From the NCBI GenBank assembly GCA_965206615.1, contig CBDBKI010000005.1, positions 3,534,001 through 3,598,000 of the forward strand: 64,000 bases of DNA, written 5' to 3'. A program made the position numbers and the translations under genes. Source of the DNA: VXNE01 sp965206615. GTDB lineage: Bacteria; Pseudomonadota; Gammaproteobacteria; Pseudomonadales; Azotimanducaceae. This document shows positions 1-8,900 of this stretch, one piece after another; positions within the stretch are counted from its first letter, which is position 1, and every line of letters starts with the position of its first letter. The notes beneath the pieces were generated by a model, which worked only from the letters and a program-made list of their open reading frames with translations, was not told the origin of the DNA and searched no databases.

Positions 1-2
1 AA

Positions 3-401
3 TTCGGCGCCGGGCTGTTCTACCTCTATGTCTGCATCGACCGGGGGCTCCTTCTGAGTAACCTCGGCGGCTCCGAGGCAGTCCGCAACGCGAGCATCGC
101 GGCACTGATCGAGGCCGCAGCCACCGTATCGCCACGCGGAAAACAGTCGAGCTTCGCGAGCCGCTCACGAGCCGTGTATGTCATGGCCGAGAGAGGCAAC
201 GCCCAGCCGCGCAGCCTGGCCGCCGCGTTTCTGCGCCCGATTCGCGGGGACGATCAGGCCAGCGCGTCCATCACCACGCTGGAAGCGTTCCGCGACCGCC
301 TCGACGCAGCCTACGGCGATGGCAATGTGACCCGCAGCACCATGAACGTGGAGGCGGGCGATGGCACGCTGCATGACCTCACCAACTTCGCGTTGAGCTA
401 G
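3..401 (+). CDS. cas7e: Cas7e (CasC/Cse4) backbone subunit, C-terminal part
   Basis: This is the C-terminal ~132 residues of the Cascade backbone protein that polymerises along the crRNA. The reading frame is open from the window edge, and the full protein (about 350 residues in the family) starts to the left. Visible family signs are a hydrophobic strand reading GAGLFYLYVCIDR followed by LLLSNLGG, a basic stretch with SPRGKQSSFASRSRA, and an end rich in small residues. It stops four bases before cas5e, so the two are clearly co-transcribed. The identification rests on the conserved strand and on the gene order cas7-cas5-cas6-cas1-cas2, which is specific to type I-E. cas3, cas8e and cas11 are not in the window. 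Confidence 0.9.
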   Translation, partial: FGAGLFYLYVCIDRGLLLSNLGGSEAVRNASIAALIEAAATVSPRGKQSSFASRSRAVYVMAERGNAQPRSLAAAFLRPIRGDDQASASITTLEAFRDRLDAAYGDGNVTRSTMNVEAGDGTLHDLTNFALS

Positions 402-405
402 GCAA

Positions 406-1137
406 ATGCAGTTCCTCCTGTTCACCCTTTACGCGCCGATGGCGTCGTTCGGCGAGATCGCCGTCGGCGAACGGCGTATGAGCTGGGCGCGCCCGTCGCG
501 TTCCGCGATGCTAGGCCTCCTCGCGTCGGCAATGGGGATCACGCGTGACGAAGAACAGGACCACGTGGCCCTCGAGCGCGCACTCGGCTATGCCGTCCGC
601 ACGGACGCGCCCGGACGCCCGCTGCTCGACTACCACACGGCACAAACGCCGAAGACGCGACGGGGGCACTCGTTCAAGACGCGCAGGGACGAGTTGCGGG
701 CACCACAACTGGGGACCGTTCTGTCGACCCGGGAGTGGCGTATTGACTCGTTCTTCACCGCGGCCCTGTGGCTGCGTCCGGGAACATCGGGGGATCTGGC
801 GCGCATGGAGAGCGCGCTCGCCATGCCCCGGTACGCGCCCTACCTGGGCCGCAAGGCCGCACCATTGGGCCTGCCGCTCAACCCCTCGCTGACGGACACC
901 AATTCCGTTGTCGACGCGCTGACGGGGCGTACGCCCGTCGAGATGGAACTTGAAGTGCTGGGGCGCCTCCGCCCAGCCCCTTCCGAGAGACCCTTGATTG
1001 CCTGCGATGTCGACGCCCCCGGCGTACCCGCCGAGATCCGTCAGGAGCGCCGCCGCGATGCCGTATCGAGTCGCGCGCGCTGGCAATTCGCCGATCGGAC
1101 CGAGGCGGTATTCTCCATGGACAGGATCCCGATCTGA
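406..1137 (+). CDS. cas5e: Cas5e (CasD) Cascade subunit
   Basis: Cas5e caps the 5' handle of the crRNA in Cascade. The 243-residue length is normal. The N-terminus has the RAMP-like strand MQFLLFTLYAPMASFG, then GERRMSWARPSRSAMLGLLASAMG, the family's hallmark segment in which the Arg/Ser-rich loop contacts the crRNA handle. A later stretch with LSTREWRIDSFFTAALWL also fits. It begins 4 nt after cas7e and its TGA overlaps the cas6e ATG (TGATG), so translation is probably coupled. Nothing suggests inactivation. Confidence 0.93.
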   Translation: MQFLLFTLYAPMASFGEIAVGERRMSWARPSRSAMLGLLASAMGITRDEEQDHVALERALGYAVRTDAPGRPLLDYHTAQTPKTRRGHSFKTRRDELRAPQLGTVLSTREWRIDSFFTAALWLRPGTSGDLARMESALAMPRYAPYLGRKAAPLGLPLNPSLTDTNSVVDALTGRTPVEMELEVLGRLRPAPSERPLIACDVDAPGVPAEIRQERRRDAVSSRARWQFADRTEAVFSMDRIPI

Positions 1138-1847
1138 TGCCCGTGCCCTATTTCACACGTGTGCGCCTCAAAGAGGACGCATCCGTGCAATCGCTCATCC
1201 CCTTGCTGCTACCGAACGGCAGCGACAACGCCGTTGGCGCGCATCACGGCCACCAGCTGATGTGGTCATTGTTCTCCGACCAGCCCACACGGGCACGCGA
1301 CTTTCTCTGGCGCGAAATGAACCCCGGGAGCTTCTACATACTCTCGGCACGCGTACCCCAAGATGCGCACGCGCTGTTCGAGATAGCGCCTCCCATACCC
1401 TTTGCCCCGGCCCTTGAGCAGGGCGACCGCCTCACGTTCTCGCTCCGCGCCAACGCGCTGAAGAGGCGTTGGGATGAGGATCGACAACGCACGACAAAAC
1501 ACGACGTCGTGATGCACGCACTACGGCAAGTCGAAAAGGACGAACGAGCCGCCCTGCGCCTGGAAACAGCGCAGCAAGAGGGGCGCGCCTGGCTGGCACG
1601 GCAAGGGTGCCGGGCGGGATTTGCCGTAACCGAAACGCAGATTCGGGTCGACCGCTATGAGCAGCACCGCGTTCGGCGCAGGAAGGGCGCACCGATGTCC
1701 TTTGCCACCATCGAGATAGAAGGGGCACTCACGGTGACCGACGTTCCCACCTTCCTCAGCAGCGTCACCCAAGGCTTCGGAGGCGCAAAGGCGTACGGCT
1801 GCGGGCTCATGCTCATCAAACGCCTTGCCGGAACCCCAGCGCCTTGA
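1137..1847 (+). CDS. cas6e: Cas6e (CasE/Cse3) pre-crRNA endoribonuclease
   Basis: Cas6e cleaves pre-crRNA at the base of each repeat hairpin and stays on the 3' handle. The protein is 236 residues, slightly longer than the E. coli form. His39 in GHQLMWSLF lines up with the catalytic His20 of E. coli CasE (LHQGLWHLF). RARDFLWR and FSLRANALKR are also family landmarks, and the glycine-rich loop GFGGAKAYGCGLMLI near residues 214-228 is the signature that binds the repeat hairpin. The start overlaps the cas5e stop, and its own stop overlaps the TTG start of cas1 (TTGA). The palindromic repeats in the adjacent array are a suitable substrate. Confidence 0.95.
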   Translation: MPVPYFTRVRLKEDASVQSLIPLLLPNGSDNAVGAHHGHQLMWSLFSDQPTRARDFLWREMNPGSFYILSARVPQDAHALFEIAPPIPFAPALEQGDRLTFSLRANALKRRWDEDRQRTTKHDVVMHALRQVEKDERAALRLETAQQEGRAWLARQGCRAGFAVTETQIRVDRYEQHRVRRRKGAPMSFATIEIEGALTVTDVPTFLSSVTQGFGGAKAYGCGLMLIKRLAGTPAP

Positions 1848-2782
1848 TCCCCGGGGCCGCGCCTCCGAAGCCGATTCCGCTCAAAGATAGAGCGTCCATT
1901 CTGTTCATAGAACGAGGGCAGTTGGACGTGCTCGATGGGGCATTCGTCGTCGTGGACAAAGAGGGGATCCGAACACACATCCCCGTCGGGGGACTGGGCT
2001 GCCTGATGCTGGAACCCGGCGCGCGGATATCCCACGCCGCCGTCGCGCTCGCAGCGCGCGTAGGCTGCCTGCTCATATGGGTGGGGGAAGCCGGCGTTCG
2101 GCTCTACTCCGCAGGGCAACCGGGCGGCGCACGCGCAGACCGGCTTCTGTATCAGGCGCAACTTGCGCTTACGCCGGCAACACGACTCAGGGTCGTGCGA
2201 AAGATGTACGAAATGCGCTTTGGGGAAGCCGCCCCGGAACGTCGCTCGGTAGACCAGCTACGGGGGATCGAGGGCGCTCGCGTCAAAAGGCTATACCAGG
2301 TTCTGGCGAAGCAGTACGGCGTGAAGTGGAAGAGGCGCCAGTACGACCCCGGCGATTGGGGCGGGGCCGACCTTCCGAACAGGTGCCTCAGTCAAGCCAC
2401 CGCATGCCTCTACGGATTGGCCGAGGCGGCCGTCCTGGCAGCAGGATACGCACCCGCAATAGGGTTTCTGCACACCGGCAAACCGCAATCCTTCGTCTAT
2501 GACGTCGCCGACGTCTACAAGTTTGAAACGGTCGTACCCGTGGCCATGCGCGTGGCAGGCCACGCCCAGCGGGGAACCCCTCCTTACGCACTGGACCCCG
2601 TACGCGAAGTCCGACGCGGCTGCCGGGACGTCTTCCGACAGCAAACGATATTGCAAAAACTGATCCCGGGCATCGAGGAGATGCTGCAGGCCGGAGGGCT
2701 CGCCGTCGAGGCGGCGCCGGACGAGGCCCAGCCGATCGCGATCCCGGAGACACCAAGCGGCGATGTTGGTCATCGCGGTTAA
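1844..2782 (+). CDS. cas1: Cas1e integrase of CRISPR adaptation
   Basis: Cas1 is the metal-dependent integrase that, with Cas2, inserts new spacers at the leader end. The 312-residue length is typical for subtype I-E. The catalytic residues are present: Glu143 in LRGIEGARVKRLY, His210 in GFLHTGKP, and Asp220 and Asp223 in SFVYDVADVYK. They match E141, H208, D218 and D221 of E. coli Cas1. I chose the TTG at 1844 because it gives the expected N-terminus (KPIPLKDRASILFIERGQL) and forms a TTGA overlap with the cas6e stop. Adaptation therefore looks intact at the protein level. Confidence 0.95.
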   Translation: MIPGAAPPKPIPLKDRASILFIERGQLDVLDGAFVVVDKEGIRTHIPVGGLGCLMLEPGARISHAAVALAARVGCLLIWVGEAGVRLYSAGQPGGARADRLLYQAQLALTPATRLRVVRKMYEMRFGEAAPERRSVDQLRGIEGARVKRLYQVLAKQYGVKWKRRQYDPGDWGGADLPNRCLSQATACLYGLAEAAVLAAGYAPAIGFLHTGKPQSFVYDVADVYKFETVVPVAMRVAGHAQRGTPPYALDPVREVRRGCRDVFRQQTILQKLIPGIEEMLQAGGLAVEAAPDEAQPIAIPETPSGDVGHRG

Positions 2783-3083
2783 CAATGCGCCCCCACGATT
2801 GCGGGGGCGCTTGGCCATCTGGCTCCTGGAGATACGAGCGGGCGTCTACGTTGGGAATTTCTCGCGGCGCGTACGCGAGATGATCTGGGACCAGGTACTC
2901 GATGAGATCGATGATGGCGACGCCGTCATCGCATGGGCCGCCCCTACCGACGCGGGCTTTGACTTCGACACTTGCGGCAGGAATCGCCGAATGCCCGTAG
3001 ACATCGACGGACTAAAACTCGTGCAATTCAACCCTCCCCTGCAGGACAATTCGCGCGGCACACCATGGGACACGGTACCCTAG
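2763..3083 (+). CDS. cas2: Cas2e structural subunit of the Cas1-Cas2 complex
   Basis: Cas2 bridges two Cas1 dimers and helps measure the prespacer. At 106 residues it fits the CasE-type Cas2 family. It starts MLVIAVNNAPPRLRGRLAIWLLEI, with the family hallmarks RGRLAIWLLEIRAGVYVG and the C-terminal FNPP segment that pairs with Cas1. It overlaps the end of cas1 by 20 nt, as expected for an operon. The AT-richer leader and the CRISPR array follow directly. Confidence 0.95.
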   Translation: MLVIAVNNAPPRLRGRLAIWLLEIRAGVYVGNFSRRVREMIWDQVLDEIDDGDAVIAWAAPTDAGFDFDTCGRNRRMPVDIDGLKLVQFNPPLQDNSRGTPWDTVP

Positions 3084-3167
3084 TGCGAACAACCCGCCGC
3101 CCCACAAAAGGCCGGTGCGTTCTTTAACATCAAAAAAACTGTTTAAAAGCAGTATGGTACGGGAAGA
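3084..3167 (+). promoter_or_regulatory. CRISPR leader
   Basis: This 84-bp gap between cas2 and the first repeat contains the only AT-rich run in the neighbourhood (tttaacatcaaaaaaactg, then tttaaaagcagtatggtac). Its position beside cas1-cas2 and base composition mark it as the leader, carrying the array promoter and the integration signals. A partial IHF-like ATCAA followed by A-rich DNA is visible but does not match the consensus well. No single -35/-10 pair is convincing. Confidence 0.7.
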
Positions 3168-5902
3168 GTGTTCCCCGCGCACGCGGGGCTGATCCGTGTT
3201 CCCCGCGACTCGCTGATCCGGTTCACGTCCCCGGCGTGTTCCCCGCGCACGCGGGGCTGATCCGGCCGCGACCTTGATGTTGTGCCCGGTGGCCCGGTGT
3301 TCCCCGCGCACGCGGGGCTGATCCGAGGTCTTGCGCGACAGCATCGACGGTCCAGTCGTGTTCCCCGCGCACGCGGGGCTGATCCGGCAATGACGTGCTG
3401 CCCGAAGGTGGCGAACTCGTGTTCCCCGCGCACGCGGGGCTGATCCGCAGGAGAAGGCGAATGCCGCCTGAAGGCGAAGGTGTTCCCCGCGCACGCGGGG
3501 CTGATCCGTCGTACGCCTTCATCAGCACGGCATTGGTCCGGTGTTCCCCGCGCACGCGGGGCTGATCCGGTCAGTTACGTGGTCTTGCCGCGCTCGGGCA
3601 GGTGTTCCCCGCGCACGCGGGGCTGATCCGTTCACAGACCCGGTACGAGACAGCTACCCGCAGTGTTCCCCGCGCACGCGGGGCTGATCCGGCAGAACTG
3701 GATTTGCGGAATGTGCTTCTTGGGTGTTCCCCGCGCACGCGGGGCTGATCCGACCTGGGGGACTCCATCCCGCTCGGGCCGGGCGTGTTCCCCGCGCACG
3801 CGGGGCTGATCCGCGGAGAGCGAGCGCATCCGGAAGCGGATCGACGTGTTCCCCGCGCACGCGGGGCTGATCCGTCAGAGACAACGGCGTCTTGAGTCCA
3901 TGCGAGGTGTTCCCCGCGCACGCGGGGCTGATCCGGCGCATCCGGACCATAGGAGTCGTGATCGATGGTGTTCCCCGCGCACGCGGGGCTGATCCGATCT
4001 CGGCCGGGGTTTTTGTCGCGAGGAACCGGTGTTCCCCGCGCACGCGGGGCTGATCCGGAGAAGCAACCATATTGCAGACCCGTCGTGCAGTGTTCCCCGC
4101 GCACGCGGGGCTGATCCGGTAACGCCCGGAAATCGGGCCTTGAGGGTGGCGTGTTCCCCGCGCACGCGGGGCTGATCCGTAGCATTTGTTAAAGCGGCGT
4201 ACTCAGTACAGGTGTTCCCCGCGCACGCGGGGCTGATCCGCACCGGCATTACAGAGGTCGTTGCTCTCTACTGTGTTCCCCGCGCACGCGGGGCTGATCC
4301 GGCGATCGGCTTTGAGAAGCCCAGGTCCCACATGTGTTCCCCGCGCACGCGGGGCTGATCCGGTGCCATGCACACGGAGGTTGTTGATGGCGCCGTGTTC
4401 CCCGCGCACGCGGGGCTGATCCAGCTGTTGGTTGGCGATGCGCCTTGCTGCCGACGTGTTCCCCGCGCACGCGGGGCTGATCCGAACCCGAGAGCGAGGG
4501 TCTTCGCGAGGGTCTGGTGTTCCCCGCGCACGCGGGGCTGATCCGACGTTCCGCTTGCTCCAGCTCGGGCCGGACGAGTGTTCCCCGCGCACGCGGGGCT
4601 GATCCGCTGTCCTCCTTTGCCTCGTGTACAAGCTGCTCGTGTTCCCCGCGCACGCGGGGCTGATCCGTCGTCCAGGCCGGAGGGTGGGTCGACTACTCCG
4701 TGTTCCCCGCGCACGCGGGGCTGATCCGCAGCCGGGGGTGGAGCAGTTCGTGCGCTCGTGGTGTTCCCCGCGCACGCGGGGCTGATCCGTCGTGCTCGGA
4801 CGATGCATCAGTCTCGTCCATGTGTTCCCCGCGCACGCGGGGCTGATCCGGCACCGCGGTGCTCGGCTGGTACCAGGGTGAGGTGTTCCCCGCGCACGCG
4901 GGGCTGATCCGCTCCCGCCCAAGGGGTTCGAGCAGCTTGTACAGTGTTCCCCGCGCACGCGGGGCTGATCCGGACGATGGGTACTGGCGGGCGTTCCACG
5001 ATTCGTGTTCCCCGCGCACGCGGGGCTGATCCGGCCGAGGCCGACAAGGGCGCACTCTAGGACTGGTGTTCCCCGCGCACGCGGGGCTGATCCGTAAACC
5101 CCATAAGTAAGCCCCTGACTTAGATTGTGTTCCCCGCGCACGCGGGGCTGATCCGTTCTGCTCGGCGGTAATCGAGTAGGTCAGCGCGTGTTCCCCGCGC
5201 ACGCGGGGCTGATCCGTTGGCGAGCTGACGCTGCATCGGGTTCGAGCCGTGTTCCCCGCGCACGCGGGGCTGATCCGTACGCATTGCGTGTTCCCCGCGC
5301 ACGCGGGGCTGATTCAAACCCCGCCGCGACCCCGTGTTCCCCGCGCACGCGGGGCTGATCCGCCAGAAGAGGACTACGCCGAGGCCGCCTATAGGTGTTC
5401 CCCGCGCACGCGGGGCTGATCCGCCGGGGTAGCGGACCAGGTAGCCGTCGACGGTGTTCCCCGCGCACGCGGGGCTGATCGTCGATGTGACCGCTGTCAA
5501 CTCCGCTGTGTTCCCCGCGCACGCGGGGCTGATCCGACCACCCCGGTCCGCGTGTCGGCCATCTTCATGTGTTCCCCGCGCACGCGGGGCTGATCCGTGT
5601 ACTCCGCTGTCGCGTCCGCCCACGCCGGCGTGTTCCCCGCGCACGCGGGGCTGATCCGAACAGCGCGCCCAGGACGAACGCCTGCCCGCGGTGTTCCCCG
5701 CGCACGCGGGGCTGATCCGGGTATTGTTCAAGGTGAGATACTGCCGCCGATGTGTTCCCCGCGCACGCGGGGCTGATCCGGGACGATGCCATAGACCTGC
5801 CGATGCTGTGGGGTGTTCCCCGCGCACGCGGGGCTGATCCGCTGCGAGGTGGGCGCATCGCATTACTCCCGAAGTGTTCCCCGCGCACGCGGGGCTGATC
5901 CG
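3168..5902 (+). CRISPR. Type I-E CRISPR array, 46 near-identical repeats
   Basis: I counted 46 copies of a 29-nt repeat that begins GTGTTCCCCGCG, has its mirror half CGCGGGGC, and ends TGATCCG, at a regular 61-nt period (32-nt spacers) from 3236 to about 5249. The palindrome gives the hairpin cut by Cas6e. Variants are the repeat at 4395 (ends TCCA), 5288 (ends ATTCA) and 5454 (ends ATCGT). Non-standard spacers follow 3168 (39 nt, containing a damaged repeat), 5249 (10 nt), 5288 (17 nt), 5395 (30 nt) and 5454 (25 nt). The leader side is the left. None of the spacers was noticed to match other sequence in this window by eye. Confidence 0.98.
3196..3220 (+). repeat. Collapsed second repeat inside the leader-proximal unit
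   Basis: Directly after the first full repeat, sharing its last G, lies GTGTTCCCCGCG-ACTCG-CTGATCCG. This is a repeat with its central palindrome damaged and 4 nt missing. Only 15 nt remain before the next full repeat at 3236. It would not fold into the normal Cas6e hairpin. Its position at the integration end suggests a failed or rearranged recent insertion. Confidence 0.85.
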
Positions 5903-5908
5903 AGCCGT

Positions 5909-5973
5909 CCAGTCAGGGGCACGTATGATCGGACACGCTGCCTCCCTCCGTTCGTCTACTTGCCGGCGTGCCG
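5909..5973 (-). repeat. Shared downstream flank of the giant genes, copy A
   Basis: The 65 bp between the array and the first giant gene recur downstream of two other giant genes. The core is CAGTCAGGGGCACGTA followed by GATCGG, then GCCTCCCTCCGTTCG and the stop region. The same block is at about 29723-29795 and 37292-37362. It marks the 3' edge of the duplicated unit and begins within 7 bp of the last CRISPR repeat. Confidence 0.8.
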
Positions 5974-8900
5974 TCACTCGACCTCGGCGGCGCTGCGTTC
6001 CATAGCCAGCTCCAGCAGTACCCGGCGCCAGCCGCGAAGCAGGCCGCGCGGCATTGACTCGACGGTCACCGCAAAGGTCAGTGTGACCGTCAGACCGTCG
6101 TCGTCGGTCGCGGTCACGGTGATGGTCACCGTGCCTTCGCGGCCGTCCTCGTTCGAAACCAGGGTCAGCGTGTCTCCGTCGACGGTCGCGCTGGCCAGCG
6201 TCGGATCGCTTGATCCCACGAAATACGAGAGTCCGCCCCCATCGGACGCCGCGAACAGCGCGGACAGGTCAATGCGGGCTGCGTCGCTTTCCGCGGACAA
6301 AGTGGTGCGCGACGGCCTTTCCTTGACCTCCGGAGGAGCCTTGAACAGCACCAAAGTCCCGCTCGCCGTGGTGGTCATGCCCTGGAAGCACGGGTACATG
6401 CCCAGCACCCCGCAACGCGTGTCCGGCATGGCCGCCGTGGCGGCGGTGACCCGCGTCGCGCCGGCCGCGTCCTGCGTTACGGCTATGGGCGCGCCGGCAG
6501 TCATACCTGCAGGTACGAGGGCGGTAGCCGGCGACAGCGTGCCGTTGACCGCTGACAGCGCGGCGCGCATCGCGAACGGCGCGCCTTCCCGTACTCGCGC
6601 CACGATGCTCGCCGGGCCCGGTGACGACAGCGCACGGTCCCTGCGCACAAGCTCCATCTGCAGCGTGAACGGCGCGCCGGGGTTGTCCTGCAGCTGTACT
6701 TCACCGAGCGACCCAAGTCCGTCGAACATGCCCTCTGGCAAGGACGTCAAGGCGTTGCCCGACAGGTCCAGCACGGTCAGACCGGAGAGGCCCGACAGGT
6801 CGTCGGCCTGCAGGGCCCCCATATCCCTGTTCGTGAGATCCAACTCCGTGCGCACCGCCAGGTCCGTCTCGGACACCGCTGCACACGGCAGCGATCTGCG
6901 CAGCGCGTTGCGCACTTGCCGGGTGCGGTCGCAGACCCCCTCTTGAACGGTCACACGCACCGTGGCAATGCCTAACCCGAAGTCCTGCAGCTGGGCCTCG
7001 GTCGCCTGCAGGGTCACGGTAAAGCTCTCGCGGGGCGGCTCGATGTCCGTGTCGTCGCGAATCGCTATGCCGATGTCCGCCTCGGTGGCGCCCGTCGCGA
7101 TCGTGACCTCGCCGTCCATGCCGTCGTGGTCGGCAGCGTCCGCGTCGGGGGTGGCGGGGTCGACGTCCACGCCGAGGACGTAACGGACGGTCGTCGCCGC
7201 CTCGCGCGGGCGGTTGAGCGCGACCCTGAGCATCGCCGTACCGCCCTCGGGCGCCGACACCTCGGCACTCGCGAACGACACCTCGTACCCGACCGACACT
7301 TCGAAGCTCTGGCTCACGCGCAGGCGCCGATGGTCCACGGCCGTCACCGTGACCGTTGTAACGCCATGCGCGATGCCCTCGACCGTCACGACGCTGCCGT
7401 CCACCGCAACGGTCGCCACCGACACGTCGGCCGACTCCCCTTCGAAGGTCATGGTGCGGTCTTCGGGATCGCGGAAGTACTCTGTCGCGTCTATGCGGAC
7501 ACTGCCCCCCAGTTCCAGGACCTGCGCCCCGATCGGGTCCGTCACCACAGGTGGCCGGTTGGCGGAGCCACCGCCTCCTCCACTTCCACCCCCGGAACCA
7601 CCTCCGCTGGTACCGCCGCCGTCGTTCTCGGTGATCGTCACCCGGACCGTGCCGGAGATCCCGTCGTAGCCCCCGCCCGACGCCTGGTGCGTCAGCGTCA
7701 CCGCCGGATCGGTCGAACTGTCGTCGTCCTCGGCCGCTTCGACGATGATCGTCTGCGCGTCTTCCCAGTCCCCCGGCCCGAACACCAGCCGGTCGTTGTC
7801 CACGCTCACATCACCCGATACGCCGGTAACCTGCACCGTCACATTGGCCGTGGGAAGCGTCGCCAACGCGACCGTGTACGTCGCCGTCTGTCCTTCGGCC
7901 ACCGTGAGCCTCGAGCCGCTGAACACCAGGCTCGGGTCGTTCTCCCGGATCGACACCACCAGATCCGTACGCAACCCCCGATACTCGGCCGCACCCGACG
8001 CCCGGTGCGTCAGCGTCACGTCGGCATCCTGCCTGCTGTCGTCGTCGTCCGCCGCCGTCACCGACACGGTCTGCGCAACGTCGAACTCGCCCGGCGCAAA
8101 CACCAGGCTGGTCCTGTTGAGGCTCAGATCTCCGGAGACGCCCCTGATGGCAACGGTCACGTCCGCCGTCGGCGCCGTCTGCAATGCAACCCGGTAATCG
8201 GCCGATCCGGCCTCCGTCACCGTCAGTTCGGCCGGCATCACCAGCAACGCCGGTATGTCGTCGTCTTCCAGTTCGATCCTCGCGCCGGCGGCGGGCTCGA
8301 CGCGCAGGTCCGCCGCCGGTGTGCGTCCGGTCACCCTGAGCGCCCGGGCCCCGTCCGCCGATTCGTTGTCCAGGGGCTCCAGAAAGAAGGTCGCCGTTGC
8401 GGACGTCTCGCCGGCGGAGATCGTCAGCTCGCGGTCGTCCACCCGTCGGTAGTCCGTACCCGGCACTGCCGTATCGCCCGCCGCGCCCACCGTGAGCCGC
8501 ACCGTCGTGTCCTCGACCCGGGCCGCGGCGTCCAGGCTCGTCGTCACCGTCACCTGTTCAGGGGTGTCCTCCCGCACCGAATGCGGATCGACCGCCAGCA
8601 TGACCACGCGCGATGCCGTGTCGTTGTCGGACAGGGTCAGCGCCGCTGCTGCCACCGTCGGGCCGCTCGTGCTGCCGTCGACCGTGATCGACTCCGCGCC
8701 CTCGGCAATCGCATCGTCTTCCGGGGTCAGCGTAAACGTGGTCTCGGCCCGGGTCTCGTTCGCGGGGATGGTCAGCGTCCGGTTCGATACGGCCACATAG
8801 TCCGTGTCCGACACCGCCGAGTCGGCGCGCGCGCCCACCGTCAGCGTGACGAGCGTCTCGGTCTCCCGCGCCCCGGCCTCCAGCGTCCCCGTCACCGTTA

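Noticed and set aside
3012..5977. Many minus-strand open frames with repeating peptides such as SPACAGNT, QPRVRGEH and SAPRARGT
   Set aside because: They are translations of the CRISPR repeats, which lack stop codons in several frames; the periodicity is exactly that of the array.
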